DNA of 64,000 nt from CBDCRK01 sp965220955 (GCA_965220955.1 CBDCRK010000002.1:62001-126000), one strand, 5' to 3'. Numbered from the stretch's first letter, positions 8,402-16,611 are shown. Numbers and translations are program-made. Notes: a model not told the origin generated them from the letters alone.

Positions 8402-9492
8402 ACAGGGTCAGGTTTGCTATTGTTGGTGCGGGCTGGAGATCGCAGTGCTTTATGCGTGTTGCCCAGGCTTGCCCTGAACAGTTTGAAGTCATTGGCCTTA
8501 TGGCCCGTAATGCGGAGAAAGGTGCAGCCATCAAGCAACAATGGGGCGTGAAAACTTTTACCACACTCGACGAACTGCTGGCACGAACAGACCCTCAGTT
8601 TGTAATCACCTCAGTCCCCTGGATAGCCAATCCCCCCCTCTTGAAGTCGTTGGCATCCCAGGGTGTTCCGGTGCTTTCAGAAACACCTCCCGCACCCGAT
8701 TTAGCCGGCCTGATAGAACTAAACAAACTTAGCGAACAGGGCGCCCGTATTCAGGTGGCTGAGCAATATTGTTTTCAGCCTCACCATGCCGCCCAGCTGG
8801 GATTTATATCCAGAGGAGCCTTGGGGAGGATCTCCCAGGCCCAGATTTCCGTTGCTCATGGATACCATGGCATCAGCCTGATGCGTCACTTTTTGGGGGT
8901 TGGATATGAGACTGCCAGGATTATCGGTAGCCAATTCGTTTCCCCACTGGTGGAAGGTCCAGGAAGGCTAGGTCCTCCAGCCAGAGAGCAGATTAAGAGC
9001 TCGGTTCAGCAATTTCTCAGGTTTGATTTTGACAACAGATTAGGACTGATAGATTTTACTGAAGACCAATATTTCTCTTGGATTCGCAACCAGAGGATGT
9101 TGATACAGGGAGAGCGTGGAGAGATAGTGAATCACCAAGTCACCTACCTAAAGGATTTTCTCACTCCTATTCAACTGGACTTCATCCGTCACACCGCCGG
9201 AACCAACGGCAACCTGGAAGGGAGCTATCTCAAAGGGATCCAGGTAGGGGAAGAATGGATTTATCGTAACCCATTTGTCCCTGGCCCACTGATGGACGAC
9301 GACATTGCCATAGCCACTGTCCTAGTCAAGATGGAGGAATACCTGAGAACCGGGGTTGAATTCTACTCTCTAGCGGAGGCTTCGCAGGACCATTATTTAA
9401 ACCTGATGAGCCTAAAAGCCCTTGAGAGAAACGAATCGGTGCAAACCGAACGTCAACCTTGGGCGCAACAGATACTAGAGAGAGCCCCATAA
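8398..9492 (+). CDS. Gfo/Idh/MocA family oxidoreductase
   Basis: NAD(P)-dependent oxidoreductase of about 364 residues. The N-terminal Rossmann fold starts RFAIVGAGWRSQCFMR and has the family's GxGxx nucleotide loop. The next strand VIGLMARNAEKGAAIKQQWG and TSVPWIANPPLLKSLASQGV then SETPPAPD fit the fold, where the last segment replaces the usual EKP catalytic-lysine motif. The C-terminal half is the alpha/beta domain. The missing lysine in that motif (ETPPAPD) suggests altered or lost dehydrogenase chemistry, and the substrate is unknown. ATG 8398 is chosen because it overlaps the preceding stop (ATGA) and gives the typical N-terminus; ATG 8383 in the same frame is possible. Confidence 0.82.
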   Translation: MNRVRFAIVGAGWRSQCFMRVAQACPEQFEVIGLMARNAEKGAAIKQQWGVKTFTTLDELLARTDPQFVITSVPWIANPPLLKSLASQGVPVLSETPPAPDLAGLIELNKLSEQGARIQVAEQYCFQPHHAAQLGFISRGALGRISQAQISVAHGYHGISLMRHFLGVGYETARIIGSQFVSPLVEGPGRLGPPAREQIKSSVQQFLRFDFDNRLGLIDFTEDQYFSWIRNQRMLIQGERGEIVNHQVTYLKDFLTPIQLDFIRHTAGTNGNLEGSYLKGIQVGEEWIYRNPFVPGPLMDDDIAIATVLVKMEEYLRTGVEFYSLAEASQDHYLNLMSLKALERNESVQTERQPWAQQILERAP

Positions 9493-9591
9493 TTGGGGAG
9501 ACGTTGTACAAACAACGCCTCCCCAGGTATAAAGTGGACGTGAGACTGAGTTATTGAAGATAACCGGTCTGCATAGAGGAGGTCGAGCGCC

Positions 9592-10359
9592 ATGTCCCCT
9601 AACGAATTTATAGCTGAATTGTGGAGTTATGCCCGCGAAGTACCGATGGAGCAGCACCCCTGGTTCCGGGGTATCCTGCAGCACCGTTGGACCTCTAGCC
9701 AGATCATCTTGGGCGAAGTCCAGCACTATCTGCGGGTACGTACTAACCCTATGTTCTTTGCTTATATTGCAGCCAATGCTGTGGCAGAGAAGCACTACGA
9801 TCTGCTAGACGTAGTGCTGGAGAACATCACCGAGGAACTGTCCGGGCCTCGCAGCCACGTGGACATCATGCTCCAGTTCCTTGAGGAGGGTGGCATCTCA
9901 CGTGAAGAGGCAGACCGCGCCGAGCCTGCTCCCGGAACCATGGCGGCCATTGAGATGATCGTGGGAGGCTGCCAGCGACGCTCGGCGCTGGAGGGGCTGG
10001 CAATACTAAGTTTTGCGGAGAGCCAGCACGGTGGACCTGACGGAGTCGCGGCCAGAGTGTATCGCGAGTTAACGGGCTATTATGGGTTCTCGGAGCGCGC
10101 TGCTGAGACCTACAAGCTACATGCCGAAGAGGACGTCGGCCATGGAGCGCGCCAGATCGACATCATCCGCCGCTACGCCACAGATCAGGAAACCCAGGAG
10201 AAGGTCAGGCGTACGGTCAAGCTAGGGATAACCGCCTTTACCCTGGAGTGGGACGGACACGTCCAGGCTATGACCGGCCAGCGTGAGTTCTGGAACGGGG
10301 TTGCTCCTCTGCGGATGCGCCAGCCCCAAGTACGACTTCCGGAGTCGCAACGCCCGTAA
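9592..10359 (+). CDS. TenA/PqqC-like, haem-oxygenase-like di-metal oxidase (HDO type)
   Basis: All-helical protein of 255 residues in the TenA/PqqC/CADD 'iron-containing redox enzyme' superfamily. The metal-ligand pattern of the haem-oxygenase-like diiron oxidases is visible: E-x6-H in TEELSGPRSH (around residue 85), E in SFAESQHG (around 142), and H-x3-D-x2-H in LHAEEDVGHG (around 180). Relatives oxidise small molecules or make p-aminobenzoate, and PqqC itself lacks the metal. The full ligand set favours a metal-dependent oxidase over a TenA thiaminase, which would have an active-site cysteine. GGAGG precedes the ATG. It stands alone, convergent with the small minus-strand frame at 10415-10636, and no biosynthetic partner is adjacent. 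Confidence 0.8.
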   Translation: MSPNEFIAELWSYAREVPMEQHPWFRGILQHRWTSSQIILGEVQHYLRVRTNPMFFAYIAANAVAEKHYDLLDVVLENITEELSGPRSHVDIMLQFLEEGGISREEADRAEPAPGTMAAIEMIVGGCQRRSALEGLAILSFAESQHGGPDGVAARVYRELTGYYGFSERAAETYKLHAEEDVGHGARQIDIIRRYATDQETQEKVRRTVKLGITAFTLEWDGHVQAMTGQREFWNGVAPLRMRQPQVRLPESQRP

Positions 10360-10414
10360 GTAGGGACAGGCTTCTGGACCTACTCTGCGTCAGGACAATC
10401 ACGGAGAGATAGCC

Positions 10415-10636
10415 CTACATGGGCCAATCATCCGGAAGCTGCGGCCGCAGCTTCTTATACTCCAGGCTATTGCTGAACTCCCGCCGCAGACGGTCCAGCG
10501 TCCCCAGAAGCTCCTGGAGCTCTATGTCAAGTCCGCTCGAGACCATACCCGTGGTCTCCTCGAAGCCAGCGCCTCAATTGTTGAATCAGCTAAGCATCCG
10601 CTCGAGGAGATAGCGGTCGGGTCTACTCATGGGCAT
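10415..10636 (-). pseudogene. Small frame of 73 codons interrupted by two TGA codons (pseudogene or selenoprotein candidate)
   Basis: Reading the minus strand from ATG 10636, which has a perfect AGGAGG (10649-10644) seven bases upstream, gives MSRPDRYLLERMLS, TGA, FNN, TGA, then GAGFEETTGMVSSGLDIEL and a regular helical tail to a TAG at 10415. Both halves look protein-like and share one frame. The TGA codons are codons 17 and 21. A perfect seven-pair hairpin with a six-base loop (10558-10539; stem GAGACCA/TGGTCTC, loop CGGGTA) starts 15 bases after the second TGA. That could be a bacterial SECIS element, or chance in a dead gene. I do not recognise the protein family, and no selenocysteine machinery is in the window. 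A decayed gene is the simpler reading. Confidence 0.4.
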
Positions 10637-10697
10637 CGGCATGCCTCCTGTAGGCTTTCACACATAAACAATTTTTGAAGAGAAGGGCATCGGTTTA

Positions 10698-11171
10698 TCA
10701 TCTTCTGCCCTCTCTTGTACCTTCGTTGCCCTCTTCCTGAGGTTGCTCAGAGAAGCCAACCGGCTGCAAGGTCATCACCTCAGTCGTGGTCTGCGGTTCA
10801 CCCTGCTCGTTGAAAACTACACGCAAGCGAGCAAGTATCCGCCAGGGCTTCCCCAGCCAGAGGACTCGCAAAATAAGAAAGGCGTTCTTCACCACAGTCC
10901 CCGGTGGCTCGCTGCATGCAACCGAAAACTCAAGCCAAGCTCTCTCACCTGGTAACAGTCTCGGAGTTGGGGCCAGCTCTCGCTCCTGGCTGCGAAACTG
11001 GCTGTGAGGCAGCCACCCGGCCAAGAGCCGAAGCGGCTGCTGACCCAGGTTCCGAATTTGCCAAGCCACAAGCCACCGGCCAGGAGTAGGCTCAGCATTC
11101 TGACAGGTCTGCTCAACAAACACCTGTGGACCGAGACCGCGCTGTTTTTGCATGAACAAACCAAAAAACAA
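10698..11171 (-). CDS. Conserved hypothetical protein, beta-rich
   Basis: Unrecognised protein of up to 157 residues (151 if the ATG at 11153, MQKQRG, is used). The middle reads like an immunoglobulin-type or NEW-type beta sandwich of alternating hydrophobics: GRWLVAWQIRNLGQQPLRLL, GWLPHSQFRSQE, then EPPGTVVKNAFLILRVLW and WRILARLRVVF. It has no signal peptide or membrane helix. The C-terminus (EEGNEGTREGRR) is low-complexity and charged. Codon use and the even frame support a real gene. It lies upstream of the interrupted small frame on the same strand, 60 bases apart. No function is offered. Confidence 0.6.
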   Translation of the reverse strand: MFFGLFMQKQRGLGPQVFVEQTCQNAEPTPGRWLVAWQIRNLGQQPLRLLAGWLPHSQFRSQERELAPTPRLLPGERAWLEFSVACSEPPGTVVKNAFLILRVLWLGKPWRILARLRVVFNEQGEPQTTTEVMTLQPVGFSEQPQEEGNEGTREGRR

Positions 11172-11395
11172 CGGAAATTTTTTGAGGTTTACCCTTTTGC
11201 GGGTAAGAGTATCTGATAATGAACTGTTGTGTCAAGTCAAAATCAAGCTCCAGGTAACGGTCGCTTCAGCTACCTAGGGTTTGGTCCAGCGTCACACTAA
11301 TGACCTGAGTCATCCCAGAGCTTTACCTCGGCCGACCGGTTGTTGCCAACACAAACCTAGCTATGCTAAGGAGCGAAAACAAAGGAGGGAAAACA
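11172..11395. other. Divergent intergenic region
   Basis: A 220-base gap between the minus-strand hypothetical protein and the plus-strand epimerase, so it should carry promoters for both. I see no strong consensus promoter or operator. The epimerase ribosome binding site AAAGGAGGG is at 11381-11389. Confidence 0.35.
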
Positions 11396-12349
11396 ATGGC
11401 GATTCTAATTACCGGCGGAACCGGATTTCTTGGGCGACACCTTACCCGCCATCTCTTACAAGCCGGAGAAAAAGATTTAGTGCTGCTTGACAGTACCCCG
11501 AACCTCAACGCTATTGCCGATGTGGCTGCACAGGTAAAGGTGACGCCTGGGGACGTATTGGAACCCACTGCCCTTATTGACACCATCAAAAAATACAATA
11601 TTGAAGGCATCATTCACCTGGCCTATTTCCTTGGTACTGGCGGAATGCGTAATCCCCTACCCTCGATCAAGGTCAACTGCATCGGCACCACCAATGTGTT
11701 CGAGGCCGCCCGGCTTAGCGGCATTACGCGGGTTGTCTATATGAGCTCGGTGGCTGTATATCCGATGCGTACAACCCTCACTGGCCCAGAACTGAGTGAG
11801 GACGACCCACCGGCCCCAGACACAGTGTATGGCGCGTGTAAACTGTTCAACGAACATATTGCCGCTTATTACGCTCAGGCCTACGGGCTTGACCCCATCG
11901 GCATCCGACCGACCTCGGTGTTCGGCATGGGTCGCGGACAGCGCCGGGGGGCAGACTCTGACCACTTTATGGTCCTACCGGAGCTGGCACTTTTAGGACA
12001 GCCCGTTGTGATGCCCCCCAATGAGCAGGTGTCGGATTGGATGTACGTAGCTGACGCGGCCGAGGTCTTTACCCGGGCTTACCGAGTGAAAGAGCCCAAA
12101 CATCGCATTTTTAACATGAGCGGAACCTGTCGGCCAACCAGCGAGATTACCTCATATCTGCGTGAGATTTTACCGCAGGCCAAGGTCTCGGTTAGTGACA
12201 AGCCGTTTACCATGACCTCGCTGGTCAAGACCGACCGGCTACGGACGGAACTAGACTTTACGCCAAAGTATACGGTAGAGGAGGGTATCCTGGCCTACCT
12301 GAACGATGTCAGGAAACGAGAGGGGCTACCGCTGGAGCCACGATCATAA
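11396..12349 (+). CDS. NAD-dependent epimerase/dehydratase (extended SDR)
   Basis: Extended short-chain dehydrogenase of 317 residues. The N-terminal Rossmann motif ILITGGTGFLGRHL starts at residue 3. The catalytic S and YxxxK are visible in YMSSVAVYP and TVYGACKLFNEH (near residue 141), and the segment GIRPTSVFGMGRGQ is typical of UDP-sugar epimerases and related enzymes. The start at 11396 is preceded by AAAGGAGGG; an upstream in-frame codon at 11363 would put that ribosome binding site inside the gene. The substrate is not readable and no sugar-pathway genes adjoin it, so a role outside sugar metabolism is possible. Confidence 0.88.
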   Translation: MAILITGGTGFLGRHLTRHLLQAGEKDLVLLDSTPNLNAIADVAAQVKVTPGDVLEPTALIDTIKKYNIEGIIHLAYFLGTGGMRNPLPSIKVNCIGTTNVFEAARLSGITRVVYMSSVAVYPMRTTLTGPELSEDDPPAPDTVYGACKLFNEHIAAYYAQAYGLDPIGIRPTSVFGMGRGQRRGADSDHFMVLPELALLGQPVVMPPNEQVSDWMYVADAAEVFTRAYRVKEPKHRIFNMSGTCRPTSEITSYLREILPQAKVSVSDKPFTMTSLVKTDRLRTELDFTPKYTVEEGILAYLNDVRKREGLPLEPRS

Positions 12350-12380
12350 TCTTATAGAGCCACAAGGAAGATGGTGGCGT

Positions 12381-12827
12381 TTATCTCCTCTTTTGGCTTA
12401 GTCCTGCTCTAGCCGCATCGAGGTTATTTTGGGCGGAGGAAAAGTTGGGGTTGATTGCGAGGGCCTCGGTAAATTCGGTTATGGCCTCAGCCATCTGTCC
12501 TTGCTGCAGATATATTTCCCCCAGTTCGTTATGAGCCACGTCATCGTCGGGACAGAGGTCTAGCCCCTGGCGATAGCGGGCAATTGCTTCCTGGGGGTCT
12601 TTAGTCTTACGGCCAGCTTCGTACTCGCGGAACGCTCGGTTGCACGCTTCCTGTGCTTGCTGTTCTTTTTGCCGACGCTGGAATAGGGCATTGGTCTCTT
12701 GCCTGAGACGCTCGAGGTCTTCTTGCTGCTTTTGGATCAAGGCCTGCTGCTCTGCCAAGCTCTTACCCAGACAACCAGAGAGAAAAGTTGGCAGAACCAG
12801 AAGCGCGATCAGCAAGTACCCAGCCAC
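12381..12827 (-). CDS. TPR-repeat lipoprotein
   Basis: Probable membrane-anchored lipoprotein of about 148 residues. A hydrophobic signal (GYLLIALLVLPTFLSGC) ends in a lipobox-like LSGC. A Q/E-rich coiled coil follows (AEQQALIQKQQEDLERLRQE), then a cysteine-containing linker and about two TPR units (DVAHNELGEIYLQQGQMAEA, then ITEFTEALAINPNFSSAQNN). The start is uncertain. GTG 12827 has AGGG nine bases upstream and sets the signal at the N-terminus. ATG 12944 would add 39 residues, but those overlap bases that read as a different decayed gene in another frame. It is convergent with the epimerase. It is probably a scaffold or assembly protein in the periplasm. Confidence 0.7.
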   Translation of the reverse strand: MAGYLLIALLVLPTFLSGCLGKSLAEQQALIQKQQEDLERLRQETNALFQRRQKEQQAQEACNRAFREYEAGRKTKDPQEAIARYRQGLDLCPDDDVAHNELGEIYLQQGQMAEAITEFTEALAINPNFSSAQNNLDAARAGLSQKRR

Positions 12828-13185
12828 AGGTGCTACCCTAACGCAAGGCCGGAAGCACCTCTTTGGTCCAGAGGTGGAGCTGCCGAAGGGGCTCAACGAT
12901 ACCTTCCCCCTCAAGTAAGCTACGGATCTAACGCGGATTCTCATTACAACAAACCAAAGCGACTTTCGCCTCCTTCACCGCTTCTGGATCACAATGCAAT
13001 CCAATCCTGGGAGGTCTTGCTCTCTCCGCATCAAGGGACTTTATCCACCGCAATCCGGAATTTTGACGAACAGGCATTCGCTCAGGACATCACTGACCAT
13101 CTCTCCCAACAAGGAACCGTCATCAACACTTTTTGGCGGCCGCTAAAGCACCCTTCTGCAACAGATGATCTCACCAATGACGGTC
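12828..13185. other. Gap with possible gene remnant on the minus strand
   Basis: No intact gene. One minus-strand frame reads protein-like on both sides of a TAG near 12929: CDPEAVKEAKVALVCCNENP before it and IRSLLEGEGIVEPLRQLH after it, ending near 12839. Further minus-strand pieces (GEMVSDVLSECLFVKIPDCG near 13050-13130) are in other frames. This looks like a decayed gene that I cannot name. Confidence 0.3.
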
Positions 13186-13274
13186 CCCTCACCCTGGCCC
13201 TCTCCCGCCAGGGGAGAGGGAATCCATGGCCGCGCTGCCAGTGAAATGCCTTAGATTGGGACTAGTGCACGGGG
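13186..13274 (+). repeat. Interspersed repeat, copy 1 (ccctctcccgccaggggagaggg type)
   Basis: This copy starts with a hairpin (ccctctcccgcc / ggggagaggg) and ends with gtgaaatgccttagattggg followed by actagt. The same layout occurs at 51632-51714 with the same tail (gtgaaatgccttaagctggg, actggt). Both copies lie between genes. The hairpin start belongs to a widely seen class of intergenic repeats whose translation reads LTLALSRQGRGN. A gap of 52 bases remains before gloB. Confidence 0.7.
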
Positions 13275-13326
13275 GCCTGCCCCTATCAGAACACGAATGA
13301 GTATCAGGTGGATAGTTACGTGGGAA

Positions 13327-14103
13327 TCAGAAATTATCCTTCAAATACCGCGTCTTTTCCAGGACCGAGACCGAATTGAGGGATAGATCGGGAAATTTTT
13401 TCTTAATGTTCTCCTGTAACTCCTGGCTGTCCACGCGCACAAAAGGATTAATCTCTTTTTCTTCGGCTACCGTGGAGGGAATAGTGGGCAACTTTTGGGC
13501 TCGCTGCTCAGTTGACCACTTGAGCTTTGCCTGAATTTGGGAGTTGCTGGGCTCAAGTGTCAGGGCAAATCGAAGGTTCTTTTCGGTGTATTCATGACCA
13601 CAGTAGATCTTGGTGTTGTCGGGAAGGCTCATGAGTTTGACCATGTTATTGTGCATGTCTGCCGCCGTTCCCTCAAACAGTCGCCCACAACCAGCAATAA
13701 AGAGCGTATCACCCGTGAAGACAGTACTCTCTTTATCGAAGTAAAAGGCCACATGTCCACTTGTGTGGCAGGGGATAAAAATGACCTGCGCCGTGAGGTT
13801 TCCCACCTTTATCTGATCCTCTCCATCAAGAAGATCAGTAATGCAAGGAGTGCGGCTCTTATCACGGTTATGGCCATATACCCGTAGACTGCCAAACTCT
13901 TGCACAAGTTCCTCATTCCCTCCAACATGGTCCCAATGGTGATGGGTATTCATAATTGAGGTCAGCTTGACTCCCTCCTGTCGCACAACCGCGGCTACGG
14001 GTTTGGCCTCCGAGGGATCAACCACCCCGGCTTCATTGGTAGCTTCATCCACCACCAGGTAAGCATAATTGTCCGAAAGTACAGGGATCGGAATCACTTT
14101 CAT
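13327..14103 (-). CDS. gloB: Hydroxyacylglutathione hydrolase (glyoxalase II)
   Basis: Metallo-beta-lactamase fold hydrolase of 258 residues, the usual glyoxalase II length. It hydrolyses S-lactoylglutathione in methylglyoxal detoxification. The di-metal site is visible: NTHHHWDHVGGNEEL near residue 55 (HxHxDH), HTSGHVAFYF near 113, a metal aspartate in VFTGDTLFIAGCGRLFEG, and YCGHEYTEKNLRFAL near 170. That last element, plus the C-terminal helical domain (NPFVRVDSQELQE), separates glyoxalase II from general lactamases. AGGAGGTT precedes the ATG at 14103. It is the last gene of a long minus-strand run after the FIST protein. Confidence 0.93.
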   Translation of the reverse strand: MKVIPIPVLSDNYAYLVVDEATNEAGVVDPSEAKPVAAVVRQEGVKLTSIMNTHHHWDHVGGNEELVQEFGSLRVYGHNRDKSRTPCITDLLDGEDQIKVGNLTAQVIFIPCHTSGHVAFYFDKESTVFTGDTLFIAGCGRLFEGTAADMHNNMVKLMSLPDNTKIYCGHEYTEKNLRFALTLEPSNSQIQAKLKWSTEQRAQKLPTIPSTVAEEKEINPFVRVDSQELQENIKKKFPDLSLNSVSVLEKTRYLKDNF

Positions 14104-14135
14104 AACAACCTCCTCATAAAGCTTTGGTGTTACGC

Positions 14136-15320
14136 CTACAAATCTTCACCAATAAGCGCCAGCACGCCAGAATACTGGTGGAGCTGGCGCTGTTGGTGAA
14201 TTGGCGCAATCTCGCAACCAGTGAAAAAACCAATGACCGGGATCTCACCTAGATACTGCTTCATATAAGATATATCCATATCGGGAAACCCATAGAGCCC
14301 CCCACCCCGGCCAACGCAGTTAAAGTAAAGACCAAAGGCAGGTTTCCGTCCCTGCCATGCCTGCGTCTGGGCTTCGAGGATGAGCTGGAGGTCCTCTCGC
14401 GAGCGACTAGCCTCCCGTAAGGTAAAGATTATTTTCTGCCCTTCATGAACCTCATCAGCAATAGCAATAATACCCCGGTCGGGATCGAAGCCTATGAGGT
14501 TGCGTACCAGGTACTCACCCCGAGCCAGACGCTGTCGCTCTGGATCTGTGGGCAGTCCAACAAAGACAAACGCTGCCGCTCGTCGCAGATCCTGCAGTAG
14601 AGGCTCTTTGACCACCTCGGCAAAAACCTCAAAGGCCGGTCGGCCATCAAGCTCCAGGAGGAGGTTGCGATGGACCTTAGTAACAGTATGGGCCGGACCA
14701 ATGGGTTGGCAGGCCTGGGCAATGCCAATGGTGCTGTGAAAGGCTCCGGCCAAGAGAAAACCGGAAACGGAATTAGAGCTGACTGTGTCCCCGCAGAGCT
14801 GAAAGGTCTCGCCAACACTACCATCTTCAGAAGCTCCCCCACCCACTGTGGGCAGATCTCCCAGCGTTTCTCCCAGCCCAGCAAAAAAAGGAGCTGGTTG
14901 GAAATTGTAGGTATCAGGAAAGACAACCAGGAGATTATTGCTCCCCAGGTAAGGCTTGACGTGCGCGGCAATCTCTTGCCCAACCTCTTGTGACCGACCA
15001 CGCAGCTGCGGAACAAAGAAACGAGTGGCCGAGATGGTGTCAGAACGCATGGTCAACACTGCCACCCCAGGGGAACGCTCTACTTCCCCGTCTGTGGTCA
15101 GTACGCCAGCAGCCCCGCAGCCAACTACATGGGTTGCGCCAGTGGTCTCCTTAACCTTACGTAAGAGAAGGGAATATCCCGGCCCATGCTCGGAAGTGGC
15201 ATGTACAATAGCAAGATCAGCGCTGTCTATGCCAGCACGGCCCATAGCTATCCTGGCTGCTTCTACCGCCGCCTTCTCCGTACTTTTCTCACTGCAAAGC
15301 CCGACTCCGGCGTATAGCAT
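14136..15320 (-). CDS. FIST N- and C-domain sensory protein
   Basis: Stand-alone FIST protein of 394 residues. FIST_N covers roughly residues 20-225 (the repeated G-rich strands GCGAAGVLTTDGEV and GGGASEDGSVGETFQLCGDT) and FIST_C the rest (PAFEVFAEVVKEPLLQDLRR, YLVRNLIGFDPDRGIIAIAD, then PVIGFFTGCEIAPI near the end). FIST domains bind small ligands, probably amino acids, and usually sit in signal-transduction proteins. Here no output domain is fused and there is no signal peptide. The gene is three bases downstream of the 236-residue protein and belongs to the accC/biotin-carrier run. A regulatory role for that carboxylase is only a guess. Confidence 0.85.
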   Translation of the reverse strand: MLYAGVGLCSEKSTEKAAVEAARIAMGRAGIDSADLAIVHATSEHGPGYSLLLRKVKETTGATHVVGCGAAGVLTTDGEVERSPGVAVLTMRSDTISATRFFVPQLRGRSQEVGQEIAAHVKPYLGSNNLLVVFPDTYNFQPAPFFAGLGETLGDLPTVGGGASEDGSVGETFQLCGDTVSSNSVSGFLLAGAFHSTIGIAQACQPIGPAHTVTKVHRNLLLELDGRPAFEVFAEVVKEPLLQDLRRAAAFVFVGLPTDPERQRLARGEYLVRNLIGFDPDRGIIAIADEVHEGQKIIFTLREASRSREDLQLILEAQTQAWQGRKPAFGLYFNCVGRGGGLYGFPDMDISYMKQYLGEIPVIGFFTGCEIAPIHQQRQLHQYSGVLALIGEDL

Positions 15321-15323
15321 CGT

Positions 15324-16034
15324 TTACTCTCCTTTGGGTTTCTCTTGTCCAGCAGAGGGTTTCTTGAGCCCTAGCCGCTCGTAGTATTTTGTCGGGATTT
15401 TGTTTGGGTCTTTATAGATAATAAAGGAGCAGTGCTCTTTACCTAGCTGCGCAGCCGGTTCAACAACAACAAAGGGCGAGCCATTCTTCTCGATATCAAG
15501 GAGCTCCATCGGCGGCTCGTGGGCACAGTAGACGGGAAAGCTGGCGCGACCATAGGTAAGCCGCTGGGGTTTATTGAGGGTGAGAAAAGCGTCGGGACCT
15601 TCATATTTACCCTCTAAGACTAGCCGTCCGCCGCTTCCGCATGGGTGCATCTGGATAACCACCTTCTCCTCATCCTCCTCAATGTGGAGTGGTTGCAGAT
15701 GGCCGCGAAGCCCGGCAACAAACATCTTGACCCGCTGGCGAAATGCTTCTGACCCCTGAGGCATTTTCTCTAGATTAGGCAACCACCAAGCCCGTACTCC
15801 CTCGGTCATGGCCTCCTCTAAAACCTCATCGCCAAACCTGCGACCAATAAAGCTGAGCATTGCCGTTGTCCAGTTGCGGTATAGGTCATGCATGCTGAGA
15901 AACTCGTTGTACATACGCCGGGCAATCTGCTTGGCCTTTTCCTCCTCTCCATTGTCGATGGCCTCAACCAAGCGGTCCACCGTGCGCTTTTCCATGTCTT
16001 GAATCTCAGCCTCTGTAAACAAGCGCTCGCTCAT
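15324..16034 (-). CDS. Conserved hypothetical protein of 236 residues
   Basis: Soluble protein of 236 residues that I do not recognise with confidence. The N-terminal half is helical (EAEIQDMEKRTVDRLVEAID, then ARRMYNEFLSMHDLYRNW, GDEVLEEAMTEGVRAWWLP). The middle has a cysteine/glycine motif VVIQMHPCGSGGRLVLEG near residue 133 and a second Cys/His segment FPVYCAHEPPMELLD near 178, ending in a short strand and a basic tail. The HPCGSGG motif recalls the ligand or metal motif of small hydrolase-like families, but that is weak. It overlaps the biotin-carrier gene by four bases (start ATG within its end) and is followed three bases later by the FIST gene, so the three are probably translated together. 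Confidence 0.75.
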   Translation of the reverse strand: MSERLFTEAEIQDMEKRTVDRLVEAIDNGEEEKAKQIARRMYNEFLSMHDLYRNWTTAMLSFIGRRFGDEVLEEAMTEGVRAWWLPNLEKMPQGSEAFRQRVKMFVAGLRGHLQPLHIEEDEEKVVIQMHPCGSGGRLVLEGKYEGPDAFLTLNKPQRLTYGRASFPVYCAHEPPMELLDIEKNGSPFVVVEPAAQLGKEHCSFIIYKDPNKIPTKYYERLGLKKPSAGQEKPKGE

Positions 16035-16588
16035 AATCCTCCCTCCTTATTTTCTCCCTCGCTTTTCGAGTCACGGGGTACATCCTCTGCAGAGATCTCT
16101 CCTAACTCTATCAATAACTGGCCTTGGTCTACCATGTCTCCGGACTGCACGTGAACTTTTTCAACTAGCGCCGTCCCGTTAGACTCAATGACGTTCTCCA
16201 TTTTCATGGCCTCAAGGAGAAGTAGAGGCTGCCCTATGTCTACTCTTTCGCCCTCAGCCACACATACCTCAAGGATCTTACCAGGCATGGGAGAGCGGAT
16301 TTCTGGGCTGAGCCTACCCAATTCTTGCGTGCGAGCTCGCTCATTTCTCCCCTCCGCCTCGGTGAACTCGTATGTCTCACCCCAGAGGGCAGCAAATGTC
16401 CTTTTGCCGTCGGCAACAACGTGGATCCGCAGAGGACGGCCGTTGACAATCAGGGCAAGGGTGCTTTCCTCAAAGGACAAGACCCTTACCTGGCAAGGCT
16501 GGCCATTGACAGAAAGAAGGTACTCCCCTCCCTTTTCGACAACGTCGACCTCAAAAGCCTCTCCACGGCAGTGCAAGGCGAGTTTCAT
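16031..16588 (-). CDS. Biotin carboxyl carrier (biotinyl-lipoyl domain) protein
   Basis: Biotin carrier protein of 185 residues. The C-terminal ~80 residues are a biotinyl domain with the biotinylated lysine in LLEAMKMENVIES, preceded by SPEIRSPMPGKILEVCVAEG. The N-terminal ~95 residues are a small beta domain (EAFEVDVVEKGGEYLLSVNG, then TLALIVNGRPLRIHVV) of the kind found in acyl-CoA carboxylase alpha chains. Together with accC upstream this gives a split alpha chain of an acetyl-/propionyl-CoA-type carboxylase. It is separated from accC by a 164-base repeat-bearing gap and overlaps the 236-residue protein by 4 bases. No carboxyltransferase gene is in the window. Confidence 0.88.
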   Translation of the reverse strand: MKLALHCRGEAFEVDVVEKGGEYLLSVNGQPCQVRVLSFEESTLALIVNGRPLRIHVVADGKRTFAALWGETYEFTEAEGRNERARTQELGRLSPEIRSPMPGKILEVCVAEGERVDIGQPLLLLEAMKMENVIESNGTALVEKVHVQSGDMVDQGQLLIELGEISAEDVPRDSKSEGENKEGGL

Positions 16589-16611
16589 GGTAATTGCTCA
16601 ATAAGTGGTGA

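Noticed and set aside
10419..10613. Plus-strand frame opposite the two-TGA gene
   Set aside because: It is Arg/Ser-rich without start signal, and its counterpart on the minus strand has a strong ribosome binding site; a second plus-strand frame (LQAIAELPPQTVQRP) is open but has no start codon.
12699..13244. A 181-residue plus-strand frame across the lipoprotein start and the repeat
   Set aside because: It contains the repeat translation (LTLALSRQGRGN) and runs antisense to the lipoprotein; no family resemblance.
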